11,687 bases of DNA from Leptolyngbyaceae cyanobacterium SM1_3_5 (GCA_012031475.1 JAAUTJ010000086.1:1-11687); one strand, 5' to 3'. Counted from the first letter of the stretch, positions 1-7,739 are shown. The notes: a model not told the origin generated them from the sequence alone. Translations and numbers: made by a program.

Positions 1-1927
1 GACGATCGAGCCGCCATGTACGCCTGCACCGGGACCAATATCCACGAGATAATCCGCAGCGCGAATCGTGTCTTCATCATGTTCCACCACGATCAAGGTA
101 TTGCCCAAGTCGCGCAGGCGGTGCAGCGTTTGCAGGAGGCGATCGTTATCGCGCTGATGCAGGCCGATACTCGGCTCGTCCAGCACATACAGAACGCCCG
201 TCAAGCCCGACCCGATCTGCGTGGCGAGTCGGATGCGCTGGGCTTCGCCGCCGGAAAGGGTCATGGCAGTGCGATCGAGCGTCAGATAGTCCAGCCCGAC
301 ATCCAGCAAAAATTGCAGACGCGCCCGGACTTCTCTTAACGCCAAATCCCCAATCTGCGCTTGTCGGGTTGACAGGTTCATTTCGGTGACGCGGGTTAAG
401 CAGTCGCGGATTGAAACGCTGGTCAAGTCTTTGAGGCGATATTGGCCGAGTCGAACCGCAAGCGAGGCGGGCTTGAGGCGATCGCCGCCACACACTTCGC
501 AAGGCTGATTCACCAAATATTGCTCTAGCTTTTGCCGAAACATTTCGGATGTGCTTTCTTCATACTGCCGCTCTAGCATGGGCAGTGCGCCTTCGTAGCG
601 GCGATGATAGCCCTTCGTGTCGCGATAGCGCGTGTCCGATTCGATGTAAATCTTTTCTTCTGAGCCGTGCAAAATCACGTGCTGCTGGTCGGGCGTCAGG
701 GTTTCCCAGGGCGCTTGCAGTTCAAACCCAAAGGCTTGGCCGACGCTGTAGAGCAAGGAAAAGTAGTAGGTGTTGTCTTTTTCTGACCAGGGGCGATCGC
801 GCATACACGGGCAGACTTGGATCGGGCACGACCAACTCGGCGGAAAACGTGCGCTTTGTGCCCAAGCCGTGACATTCTGGGCAGGCTCCGTAAGGCGAGT
901 TGAAGGAGAACAGGCGGGGCGACAGTTCTTCCATCACTGCGCCGTGAATTGGGCAGGCGAAGTTTTCCGAGAAGACGACATCGATCGATTTCGGCGCTTC
1001 CTCTTCTGCCGGATGGCCGTAGCGTCCGGCAGGTTCAGCCGCGACGTTTGGCAAAACGGATAGCTGCGATCCCGGCGGTAGCGGAATCACGTTATTTGCA
1101 TCCGGCAGAATTTCGACGATCGCAATGCCTTCCGATCGCTTCAGGCAGGTGGACAGCGAATCCACCAAACGCTCTTGGATGTTGTCGCGCTTGACCAAGC
1201 GATCGACCACGACTTCGATATTGTGATATTGATTTTTGTCGAGTTCGATTGAATCGCTCAGTTCGCGCACTTCGCCATCGACGCGGACGCGCACAAATCC
1301 CTCAGAGGCGAGGCTGGAGAGCATTTTCTTGTGCGTTCCTTTTTTGCCGCGCACAACCGGAGCCAAAACCTGAAAGCGCGTTCGATCGGGCAGTTCCAAA
1401 ACGCGATCGGTCATTTCGTCGATCGTCTGCGGCACGATCGATCGATCGCAAATGGGACAGTGCGGCTCTCCGGCGCGTCCGTACAAGAGGCGCAGATAGT
1501 CGTAGATTTCCGTTACGGTTCCGACTGTCGATCGCGGGTTGTGCGAAGTCGATTTCTGGTCGATCGAGATGGCAGGGCTGAGTCCTTCGATCGCGTCTAC
1601 GTCCGGCTTATCGACCTGTCCCAAAAACTGGCGGGCATAAGCGCTCAGCGATTCCACGTAGCGCCGCTGACCTTCGGCAAAGATCGTGTCAAAGGCGAGC
1701 GAGGATTTACCGGAACCGGAAACGCCCGTGAACACAATCAGGCGATCGCGCGGCAGTTCCAGATCGATATCTTTGAGGTTGTGCTGTCGTGCGCCCCGGA
1801 TGCGAATGCTGTTGAGCGACTGGATCGATCGATGGCCGTTTTGATGTCCGTTCTGATGAGCGGAAGCATCGGTGGAAGGGCGGTCAGATTTGCGATCAGG
1901 CATGGAGGGGCAATCCCAAAGCAGCAT
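1..1927 (-). CDS. uvrA: UvrA, excinuclease ABC subunit A (5' part, one-base frameshift, runs off left edge)
   Basis: UvrA is the ATPase that finds bulky DNA lesions with UvrB in nucleotide excision repair, in the cytoplasm. About 642 codons are present of the usual ~950. Visible in order: a polar N-terminal extension with a repeated QNGH; Walker A GVSGSGKS at residues ~68-75; a CPIC at ~157; the zinc module CPIH...CPEC at ~325-352 with RLFSFNSPYGA between; then, in another frame, the NBD1 signature LSGGEAQRIRLA and Walker B LDEPSIGLHQRDN. The second ATPase half lies off the window. The frame changes at the GGGG run at 790-793: dropping one base joins VYARSP to WSEKDNTYYF as in homologues, whereas uncorrected reading stops at 722. 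The start is either 1927 or the ATG at 1903 (MPDRK); neither has a good ribosome binding site. The identity is certain; the frameshift is probably a sequence error. Confidence 0.96.
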
Positions 1928-2012
1928 TTCTACGGGAAACAGTCCTTGACGATCCTATCGCTACTTCCTAAATTTCAGCGATATCGCGATCGACAAATCA
2001 GGTCAAGTGCCC

Positions 2013-2018
2013 ATTCTA
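2013..2018 (-). promoter_or_regulatory. possible -10 element for uvrA
   Basis: The 139-base gap between the kinase stop and uvrA contains TAGAAT on the minus strand, about 86 bases upstream of the uvrA start. No good -35 hexamer lies at 16-18 bases, so this is only a weak candidate. Confidence 0.2.
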
Positions 2019-2066
2019 GCTTGATTTTTAGTTTGCAGTACAGGCGCTCGGATGAGGCGGAGGGCG

Positions 2067-2920
2067 TTAGACGCTCAACTCGGCTGCGGCTCGATCGATT
2101 GGCGGCTGCGTCAGCGTCAGCGTACAGCGAATTTGGTAGGCTGGCTCGATCGACTGCTCCAGGCTGCCCTGCATTTGTTCCAACAGCAGTTGATCGATCA
2201 CGAGGTTGAGTCCGGCTTCTGGAGCGGGTTCGGTGGCAGCGGGGCGATCGTCCGCGACGGTAATCTGCGCGGTGCGGGTGGTGGGGGAAACTTGGGCAGC
2301 GACTTGAATCGTGCCTTCGCGCAGGGTCGCGATCGAATTTGTCACCAGATGTAGCAGAATTTGCCGCAGCCAGCGCGGGTCAGCAACCACGTAAATGGCG
2401 CGATCGGGGCGATCGAATTCGAGGCGGAGGCTGCGGTTTTGTGCCTGCAAATAGGTGAGGCTGCGGACTTCTTCAAATAAACTTGATAGCTGCACGGACT
2501 GAAGCTCTGGAGCCGCCGTGCCCGCTTGCACTTTGGAAACGGTGATCACTTCATCCAGTCGAGACAGCATTTTTTGAGCGGCAGCTTGGGCTTGGGCGAC
2601 AAATTCGCGCTCTTCTTCGGGACTGTCGCTCAGGTCAGAGAGGATGAGCTGATGCAGGCTGATGATGCTGTTGAGCGGCGATCGCAATTCGTGCGAGGTT
2701 TTGGCGAGAAATGTGGCTTTGAAGCGCTCCATTTCAACCGCCATGCGGTAGGCAGGCTGAGCGAGGTCGGGTTGAGCGGCCTTAGAAGCAATGGCAGAAG
2801 CATCGGCAGAAGCATCGGCATCGGCTGCAAGGGCGATCGCCTCACGGGTTGAAGCAGTTTGCTGATCAGCCAGCCCATTCCCAGCCCCACACCCCAATAG
2901 AGAAATTTGCTCCAGTCCAT
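2067..2920 (-). CDS. Membrane-anchored sensor histidine kinase (one-base frameshift)
   Basis: After correction the product is ~284 residues. It has an N-terminal membrane segment (FLYWGVGLGMGWLI, ~6-19), an Ala/Asp/Ser-rich linker (~28-50), a HisKA dimerisation domain with phospho-acceptor His77 in FLAKTSHELRSPLN, and an HATPase_c-like domain with N-box Asn near 195 (LHLVTNSI). The G1 motif is degenerate: DDR at ~224 with no following GxG; the G2 region GLNLVIDQLLLEQMQGSL is recognisable. ATP binding may therefore be weak or lost. The frame changes at the GGG at 2846-2848: adding one base joins KLLQP to REAIALAAD. Without correction, a gene call from 2999 replaces the membrane segment with an out-of-frame N-terminus. 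The same frame is open up to an ATG at 3085, which would add a second hydrophobic segment (residues ~12-28 of that version). No response regulator gene lies nearby. The ligand or partner is unknown; the binding protein just upstream is the obvious candidate. Confidence 0.8.
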
Positions 2921-3097
2921 AATTGCGGTAACGGATATGGCTTGACGTGAATAGCGGCGGAACCTTGGATCTGACGGGCAGGGCGATCGATCGCTGCAAT
3001 TGACCACAACTAAAATCAAAATCGCCGCTGATCCTGCCAGTTTCAGCAGGAAGCGACGAACACCAGCTAAGCCTACCATAGGCATTTCCGTTTCAGG

Positions 3098-3878
3098 CTA
3101 TTCCGGCAGTCCCCAAATTCTCAGGCGATCGGCCAGCCAGCCCGTGCTGTGCAGACGATCGATCGATGCGTTCACCCGCGATCGCAAATCGCTGTAGCGG
3201 TTGCCTTTCGGCAGGGCGACGCTGAGCGCTTCGGCAGAAATCAGCGGATCAATCCGGCGATATTGCGGAAATTCCTGCATCCAGCCTGTCAGAAGGCTGG
3301 CATCCGCAGCAAACGCAACGGCGCGATTTGACTCCAGCAAAGTCAGCGCTTCTTGATATGAACTCACACCGACCAGAAGGGTAGACGGCAGCAGCGATCG
3401 CACAACCGCGATTGTGCTAGAGCCATTCAGAACCGCGACGGGCTGACGCAGCAAGTCGTCGAGCCGCTCGATCGCCGGATCTTTTGTGATAAACGTCGTC
3501 CCGTCAAAGTAATACGGCGAACTGAAATCCACCAGTCGGGCGCGGGCACCTGTCGCCGTCATCCGCGCAATCACAAGATCGACTTCGCCAGCCAGCAGGG
3601 TTGACAGGCGGCGATCGTTACGCACGGGCACAAAGGTGACTTCGGCTTCATCACCCAGCAGATCGATCGCCAACTGCCGCGCCAAATCAATTTCCAGGCC
3701 AGCGAGTTCGCCATTTCGCAGAAAGCCAAGCGGCGGCAAATTGTCCTTTACAGCAACAATTAGCCGCCCCCCGTGCTTGAATTTCTGATTGCGTTGCTGC
3801 CCGATTGGGTAGCGCAACGTGGGTGAGCAGCCACCCAGCCAGCAGCAAAGTTATCAGCCAAATTGTCCACCGCTTCAC
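3098..3878 (-). CDS. Periplasmic amino-acid-type substrate-binding protein, SBP_bac_3 family (one-base frameshift)
   Basis: Corrected, this is ~259 residues. An N-terminal signal peptide (MKRWTIWLITLLLAGWLLT) is followed by the family's entry motif EIQARGRLIVAVKDN, PLGF, the GLEIDLARQLA segment, DLVIARMTAT, PYYFDGT, the second-lobe AVLNGSSTI, SSYQEALTLLE, VAFAADASLL and a terminal WLADRLRIWGLPE. These match polar-amino-acid binding proteins, which deliver ligand to an ABC transporter or to a sensor. The signal peptide and mature domain are in different frames and meet at a C6 run (G6 on the coding strand) at 3767-3772; removing one base restores ARGRLIVAV. Uncorrected, a caller would start at a TTG at 3817 and miss the signal peptide. 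No ABC permease or ATPase gene is in the window. It starts 33 bases after rplT ends and stops 12 bases before the alternative kinase start, so co-transcription with both is likely. The ligand cannot be read from sequence. Confidence 0.88.
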
Positions 3879-3911
3879 GGTTGCACTCAGTCTACTTACT
3901 TGGCAATCTAC

Positions 3912-4265
3912 TTACCTGGCTTGACCTGCCGCTTCGACCACTTTGCCAAAGCCCGATGGGTCAAGAACGGCCATTTGTGCGAGCATCTTGCGGTTAATTT
4001 CGATGTTGGCCTTTTTGAGGCTGCCCATCAATTGGCTGTAGCTCATGCCGTGCATTCTAGCAGCGGCGTTGATGCGGGTAATCCACAGACGACGAAAATC
4101 GCGCTTGCGCTTGCGGCGATCGCGATAGGCATTGCGTAGGGCTTTCATCACCTGCTGGTTAGCAGTGCGAAACAAAGTCGAGTGCGAGCCTCGAAAGCCC
4201 TTAGCGAGTTTTAGAATTTTTTTGCGGCGCTTACGTGCAACATTGCCGCGCTTAACCCGTGTCAT
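3912..4265 (-). CDS. rplT: 50S ribosomal protein L20
   Basis: The product is a 117-residue basic protein of normal length. It begins MTRVKRGNVARKRRKKILK, followed by GFRGSHSTLFRTANQQ, AYRDRRKRKRDFRRLWITRIN and a C-terminal globular part with MLAQMAVLDP, all characteristic of L20. It binds 23S rRNA early in assembly of the large subunit. The ATG at 4265 has a modest AGGA-type site about ten bases upstream. It follows rpmI by 54 bases, the usual rpmI-rplT pairing. In several bacteria L20 represses its own operon by binding the leader; no such structure was established here. infC is not adjacent. Confidence 0.98.
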   Translation of the reverse strand: MTRVKRGNVARKRRKKILKLAKGFRGSHSTLFRTANQQVMKALRNAYRDRRKRKRDFRRLWITRINAAARMHGMSYSQLMGSLKKANIEINRKMLAQMAVLDPSGFGKVVEAAGQAR

Positions 4266-4299
4266 GATTGAGAGTTCCTAGTAGTTGCGAGTGGGCGAG

Positions 4300-4325
4300 C
4301 GTGCCTTACAAATCGTGCCTTACAA
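4300..4325 (-). repeat. 14-bp tandem duplication spanning the rpmI stop codon
   Basis: CGTGCCTTACAA occurs at 4300-4311 and again at 4314-4325, a 14-base period with two mismatching bases at the unit end. On the coding strand each copy contains TTGTAAGGCACG, so the rpmI stop TAA and the bases after it are copied once into the rpmI-rplT spacer. Confidence 0.85.
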
Positions 4326-4517
4326 GTAGGGCAGCATCAGTTCGACGTTTTCGGCATCGCGCTCGTGTACGACGACCAGTCCGGTCAGCCGACGTTTGCG
4401 CGTCGAGGTTTTGTGCTGGAGCATGTGGTTTTTGAAGGCTTTGCGGCGCATCAGTTTTCCGCTACCGCTCCGCTGAAAGCGCTTGGCAGCCGCCTTCCGA
4501 GTTTTTAGCTTAGGCAT
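4320..4517 (-). CDS. rpmI: 50S ribosomal protein L35
   Basis: The product is a 65-residue, very basic protein of standard length with the L35 opening MPKLKTRKAAAKRF, the SGSGKLMRRKAFKNHML core, TRKRRLTG and a C-terminal ELMLPYL. It is a small large-subunit protein located near the rRNA core. The ATG at 4517 is preceded by an AT-rich stretch without a clear Shine-Dalgarno. The 139 bases upstream carry a -10-like TAATAT (minus strand, 4578-4583) and no recognisable -35, so rpmI may have its own promoter or be read from the upstream gene. It forms an operon with rplT and probably the binding protein and kinase. Confidence 0.98.
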   Translation of the reverse strand: MPKLKTRKAAAKRFQRSGSGKLMRRKAFKNHMLQHKTSTRKRRLTGLVVVHERDAENVELMLPYL

Positions 4518-4656
4518 TGATTTGGTTTAAATTCAACACAGTCTATCATCTTACCAGCGATCGCCGCATTTCGGCTAATATTAAGTCACCATTCGCACCG
4601 TTTGGCCGAGAAAGATTGAACCGTATTTTTGCCCAGACCGCATTTTGCCCAGACCG

Positions 4657-5091
4657 TTACAGCGCTTGCGATCGATCGCGGGGCTTGTTGAGGCGATCGC
4701 GGATTTGGGCAAGCTGTGCCTGACTGTTGACGGGCGATCGCGGCAGGGGCGTTGAGCTATCCGGCCAAAAGGACAAATCGCTGCAAGGGCAATCGAGCGA
4801 TCGAACGCCCAAATCAGGGACGGGCACAGGCATGGCACAGCGGGCACAGGGAGTAATTTCCCAAGCGGGGCTGAGCAGTTCGGCAACGGTTTGTTGGGTT
4901 CCTTCCAGGTAGCAGTCGCCCGCTTCGGCTGAGGTGACGCGCTGCCAGCACCCTTCAAACGCATCGCTGTATCGATCGCCTTGAATAATCGGCTGGGGCA
5001 GCAACGCCTCTTTGCCGCCGTGAATTAAAACTTTCTTGCCAAGCTGAAACCAATAGGCGAGATATTGTCTCACTTGTGCTGAAGCAGCCAT
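4657..5091 (-). CDS. Conserved cyanobacterial hypothetical protein with Cys motifs
   Basis: The product is a 144-residue soluble protein with no signal peptide or membrane segment. It opens MAASAQVRQYLAYWFQLGK, continues LLPQPIIQGDRYSDAFEGCW and GDCYLEGT, and has a CxxC (CARC, 82-85) followed about 15 residues later by CPC (101-103), then a Pro/Ser-rich stretch and a helical tail. I recognise the pattern as a protein family found in cyanobacteria without an assigned function. The Cys cluster could bind a metal, but that is inference. The start at 5091 is well supported by a GAGGAA Shine-Dalgarno seven bases upstream (5099-5104). It lies between cobU and rpmI on the same strand; nothing ties it functionally to either. 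Confidence 0.85.
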   Translation of the reverse strand: MAASAQVRQYLAYWFQLGKKVLIHGGKEALLPQPIIQGDRYSDAFEGCWQRVTSAEAGDCYLEGTQQTVAELLSPAWEITPCARCAMPVPVPDLGVRSLDCPCSDLSFWPDSSTPLPRSPVNSQAQLAQIRDRLNKPRDRSQAL

Positions 5092-5128
5092 TGAAATTTC
5101 CTCAAAACGGCGATCGCATCACATTGAT

Positions 5129-5257
5129 TTACAGTTTGTAAGATGTATGTTCGATTCTTGGAGCATCGAGCGGCAGATTGCCGATTGCTTCAAAGGATAG
5201 AAATTCACCTTCGTGCTCGATCGTAACGAATTTAGGCAGGCCAACTGTGAAGGGAAT
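5129..5257 (-). pseudogene. Possible small coding remnant between cobU and the Cys-motif gene
   Basis: On the minus strand, 42 sense codons run from a TAG at 5258-5260 to a TAA at 5129-5131. They read as protein-like sequence (IPFTVGLPKFVTIEHEGEF, then LPLDAPRIEHTSYKL) with ordinary codon choice and acidic/hydrophobic alternation. There is no ATG, GTG or TTG start in this frame; the first codon after the stop is ATT. It could be the 3' end of a degraded gene, a small gene with a rare start or another base error, or chance. I do not recognise the family. Confidence 0.3.
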
Positions 5258-5270
5258 CTATAGTTCCGCG

Positions 5271-5814
5271 CTACTCGACCGTATCGGGCAATCGTACCCC
5301 CAACACGGGTTAGGTCAATCGCATAGCCGCCCGTCACCAGATAAACCGCATCCGCGATCGCCCCAATCGTTCGGGTGAGGTTGCCCAAGCGATCGCGAAA
5401 TCGCCGCCCGCTTTCGTAAGCAGGAATCACGCCCCAGCCGACTTCTTCTGCTACAAAAATCAGATCGCTCGGCGTCTGCTGCAAACAGGCAATCAGGTGA
5501 GAAACGCTTTGCTGCCAATCGATTTCAGACTGGTCAATCAAATTTGCCAGCCAGGTTCCCAGCGAATCGATCAGCAGGCATTCGGTGGATTGAGATTGGG
5601 CGATCGCATGTGCCAGTTCGATCGGCACATGCTGAGTTTGCCAGTCTGCCGGACGACGCTGCTGATGCTTGGCGATGCGGGCTTGCCACTCGCGATCCGC
5701 CAGATTGACCTGAGCGGTGGCAATGTAAACGATCGACCGGGTGGACTGGCGGGCGATTGCTTCTGCCCATTCGCTTTTGCCCGATCGCGCCGGACCTGTG
5801 ACTAGAATCAGCAT
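5271..5814 (-). CDS. cobU: CobU, bifunctional adenosylcobinamide kinase/adenosylcobinamide-phosphate guanylyltransferase (one-base frameshift near 3' end)
   Basis: CobU phosphorylates adenosylcobinamide and transfers GMP to give AdoCbi-GDP, a late step in nucleotide-loop assembly of cobalamin. Visible are the P-loop GPARSGKS (residues 7-14), KHQQRRPADW carrying the family's guanylylated His, DSLGTWLANLI, and the very conserved EEVGWGVIPAYESGRRFRD followed by GNLTRTIGAIAD and VTGGYAIDLTRVG. Reading straight on gives a ~50-residue tail unlike the family, ending at 5119. Removing one base from the C5 run at 5297-5301 gives VGVRLPDTVE and a TAG at 5271-5273. That makes a 180-residue protein, the normal CobU length, so I take that end. 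Start ATG is at 5814. No other cobalamin genes are nearby, which is common in cyanobacteria. Confidence 0.93.
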
Positions 5815-5909
5815 TGCCGCAATGAAGTAATTTGCAAAAAACTAGCGTAGCGCTGATTAGCCGGCGATCGAGTCTGACCCGATCGCGAATTGATTGAGTG
5901 TTCAACTTG

Positions 5910-6782
5910 TCAGGTTCGATCGCCCCACTTCCCAAACCGCTTCACACCCAGCAACAATCCGCCCAACGCCAGCATTCCCATCACGCCCGCCAGCGGATTT
6001 TGATTCATTCCCGTCACCCACTGCGGTACGGAATCGCCATCCTCGACGAGTTCACCGACATTCACCAGATAGTAGCCCCAGACCAATCCCGCGTGAAGTC
6101 CGATCGCCAGCCCCAACTGTTGCCCGCTGACTCGCTTCGCCCTGACCAGCAAAACGCCTAGCAGCAGCAAACCGGGAAACTGCGGCAGCGATCGCAGGAC
6201 GGCTGACCAGTCGAACGGCAATCCGAGCAGCGAAACGATCGCGCCCTCGATCGGTTTGGTGTAGTGCAGAAGCGCAAAGATTAAGCTGTTTGCCAGCAGT
6301 GCGATCGAGGGACGATAATCGCGCTCTAGCTCTTGCAGCAGCCAGCCACGAAAAATTAGTTCTTCAAGAATGCCAAAGACGCTTGCCACCAGCAAACCTT
6401 CGATCGCAATCCGAATCAGTGGCACAGGCGGCCATTGTGCTTGCAGCCAGCCGAAGCCAAGTTCGATCGCAAAGAGGGCGAACAGGCTGAAAGAGCCGAT
6501 CGCAAAACCCAGCAGCAGCAATCGACCGTTCGATCGAGTCAGTTGCAGTCCATAGTGTTGCAGCCAATTCGGTGCGCCACAGATTTGCTTTGTCCACCAG
6601 CGCAGCAGCAGCACAAATTCAACAAACAGCAGTGTCATCGCCAAAATGCTGACCGTGTTGCTGTCTGGAACAAGAATGCGAATTAGAGCGTAGGGCGGTA
6701 GCCAAAAAATCGCCAACAGTCCGACGAAGGCCAGCAGGCGAATGGGGGCGATCGATCGATCGAGTCGAGCGGGAGATAGCAA
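5910..6782 (-). CDS. CPBP family intramembrane metalloprotease
   Basis: The product is a 290-residue polytopic membrane protein with about eight hydrophobic segments (starting at ~14, 43, 87, 125, 160, 203, 222 and 264). It carries the CPBP (Abi/CAAX-type) motifs: EELIFRG at 140-146 (EExxxR), FALLH with His173, and LHAGLVWGYY with His230. These residues form the metal site in the Rce1-like family, which cleaves or processes membrane-associated peptides. Bacterial members are mostly of unknown substrate. It starts only six bases after the clpS stop, so the two are almost certainly co-transcribed with clpS first. Ninety-five bases separate it from cobU. The family is clear; the role is not. Confidence 0.92.
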   Translation of the reverse strand: MLSPARLDRSIAPIRLLAFVGLLAIFWLPPYALIRILVPDSNTVSILAMTLLFVEFVLLLRWWTKQICGAPNWLQHYGLQLTRSNGRLLLLGFAIGSFSLFALFAIELGFGWLQAQWPPVPLIRIAIEGLLVASVFGILEELIFRGWLLQELERDYRPSIALLANSLIFALLHYTKPIEGAIVSLLGLPFDWSAVLRSLPQFPGLLLLGVLLVRAKRVSGQQLGLAIGLHAGLVWGYYLVNVGELVEDGDSVPQWVTGMNQNPLAGVMGMLALGGLLLGVKRFGKWGDRT

Positions 6783-6788
6783 GCGCGG

Positions 6789-7076
6789 TTACTCGTCCGG
6801 TTCGATCGAACTCGTTAGGCCATGCGATTTCAGCGTGTCGCTATAGAATTCAGCGTGTTCTTGAGCGCAAATGATGACTAAACCTGTGCCGTTCGTGTGG
6901 GCTTCCATCATGATCGAGACGGCTTGCGGCACGGTCAAGCTGGACACGGTTTTCACCAGCGCTTCGACGACAAACTCCATCGAGTTAAAGTCGTCATTGT
7001 GCAGCAAAACGCGATAGCGCGGCGCGGGCTTGCGAATGGTTGAGGTTGAACTTTGTTGAATCGTTTCAACTGGCAC
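6789..7076 (-). CDS. clpS: ClpS, ATP-dependent Clp protease adaptor
   Basis: The product has 95 residues. ClpS binds proteins with destabilising N-terminal residues and hands them to the ClpC/ClpP protease in the cytoplasm. The diagnostic core is present: RYRVLLHNDDFNSMEFV (with the NDD residues that hold the substrate's N-terminus), a central VPQAVSIMMEAHTNG, and a C-terminal AQEHAEFYSDTLKSHGL. The N-terminus is a flexible Ser/Thr-rich tail, as expected. Translation starts at a GTG (7076) with a good GGAG Shine-Dalgarno (7084-7087) seven bases upstream. It is the first gene of a clpS-CPBP protease pair. The sequence is ClpS1-like, the form shared with plastids. Confidence 0.97.
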   Translation of the reverse strand: MPVETIQQSSTSTIRKPAPRYRVLLHNDDFNSMEFVVEALVKTVSSLTVPQAVSIMMEAHTNGTGLVIICAQEHAEFYSDTLKSHGLTSSIEPDE

Positions 7077-7385
7077 GGCAAATCTCCGTTTGATTGATCA
7101 AGATGGGCTTGTGGAAAAATCATTGGTTCGCAGCGGCTCGGCTGGAAATTGTGCGATCGCTGCGGCAAATCGAAAACGCGACCCAAACGAGCGGCTGATT
7201 GCTTCAGCTTTTGCCGTTTGTGACATTACTTCATTTATATCACTTTCATTCTGAGAAGATCGCCGCTTTTAGCCGAAACTTGCTTTAATCTGGGCTGTCC
7301 ACTGCTGGCACGAAATCTCCACGATCGATCGATAAAATAGAAGCCATCGCAGGCGATCGCTCACCTCCAGCCTGTCCCTCGATCG
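7077..7385 (+). other. Divergent intergenic region between clpS and the 117-aa gene
   Basis: These 309 bases carry the 5' signals of two divergent genes. I see the clpS Shine-Dalgarno (7084-7087), a -10-like TATAAA for clpS on the minus strand (7234-7239), a -10-like TAAAAT for the rightward gene (7333-7338), and two HIP1 octamers near 7155 and 7353. Neither -10 candidate has a recognisable -35. I see no additional gene. Confidence 0.5.
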
Positions 7386-7739
7386 ATGAAATCTGCCGTT
7401 AATTTTCAGCCGCTACAAATTTTGTGTCTTGAACACGATCGCCTACGTCTCTATGTCGAAGTGATTCAGGTGGCCGAGCCGCGTCAGATGTGCTGGGTGC
7501 GTCCGCTGATGCTGGCTGAAATCGAGGATTTAAGCGCTTTTAGATTGACATTGCGGCAGGATTTGCGGCAGTGTGCCGATTTGCTCTGGCCGATCGATGC
7601 TTTTCGGGCTGCGATCGATACCGAAGTGCTGCCGCTGTTGGCGCAGCTTGGCGAAACTGTGCCGCCAGAAGCGGCGCGAACGGCGCGTCAGCAGCTTCAA
7701 CTGTTGATGCAGCAGGTGTGGCAATCGAATCAGGCATAG
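7386..7739 (+). CDS. Conserved cyanobacterial hypothetical protein, 117 aa
   Basis: The product is a small soluble protein with no signal peptide or membrane span. The first half looks like beta strands (FQPLQILCLEHDRLRLYVEV, then MCWVRPLMLAE). The middle reads DLRQCADLLWPIDAFRAAID, and the end is a helical, Gln-rich segment (QQLQLLMQQVWQ). I recognise the DLLWPI and TEVLPLL pattern from cyanobacterial hypothetical proteins, with no assigned role. It begins at an ATG without a clear Shine-Dalgarno and overlaps the aminotransferase gene tail to tail by 10 bases. It is divergent from clpS. Confidence 0.85.
   Translation: MKSAVNFQPLQILCLEHDRLRLYVEVIQVAEPRQMCWVRPLMLAEIEDLSAFRLTLRQDLRQCADLLWPIDAFRAAIDTEVLPLLAQLGETVPPEAARTARQQLQLLMQQVWQSNQA

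Noticed and set aside
1331..2209. 292-residue rightward open frame opposite uvrA and the kinase
   Set aside because: It lies antisense to uvrA, whose ATPase motifs are unmistakable, and its product is Arg/Ser-rich without any recognisable motif.
2760..2830. Repeated GCATCGGCAGAA-type units as a functional repeat
   Set aside because: They encode the Ala/Asp/Ser low-complexity linker of the kinase and are explained by codon repetition.
5119..5270. Novel C-terminal domain on CobU
   Set aside because: It disappears when one base of the C5 run is removed; the corrected protein has the usual end and length.
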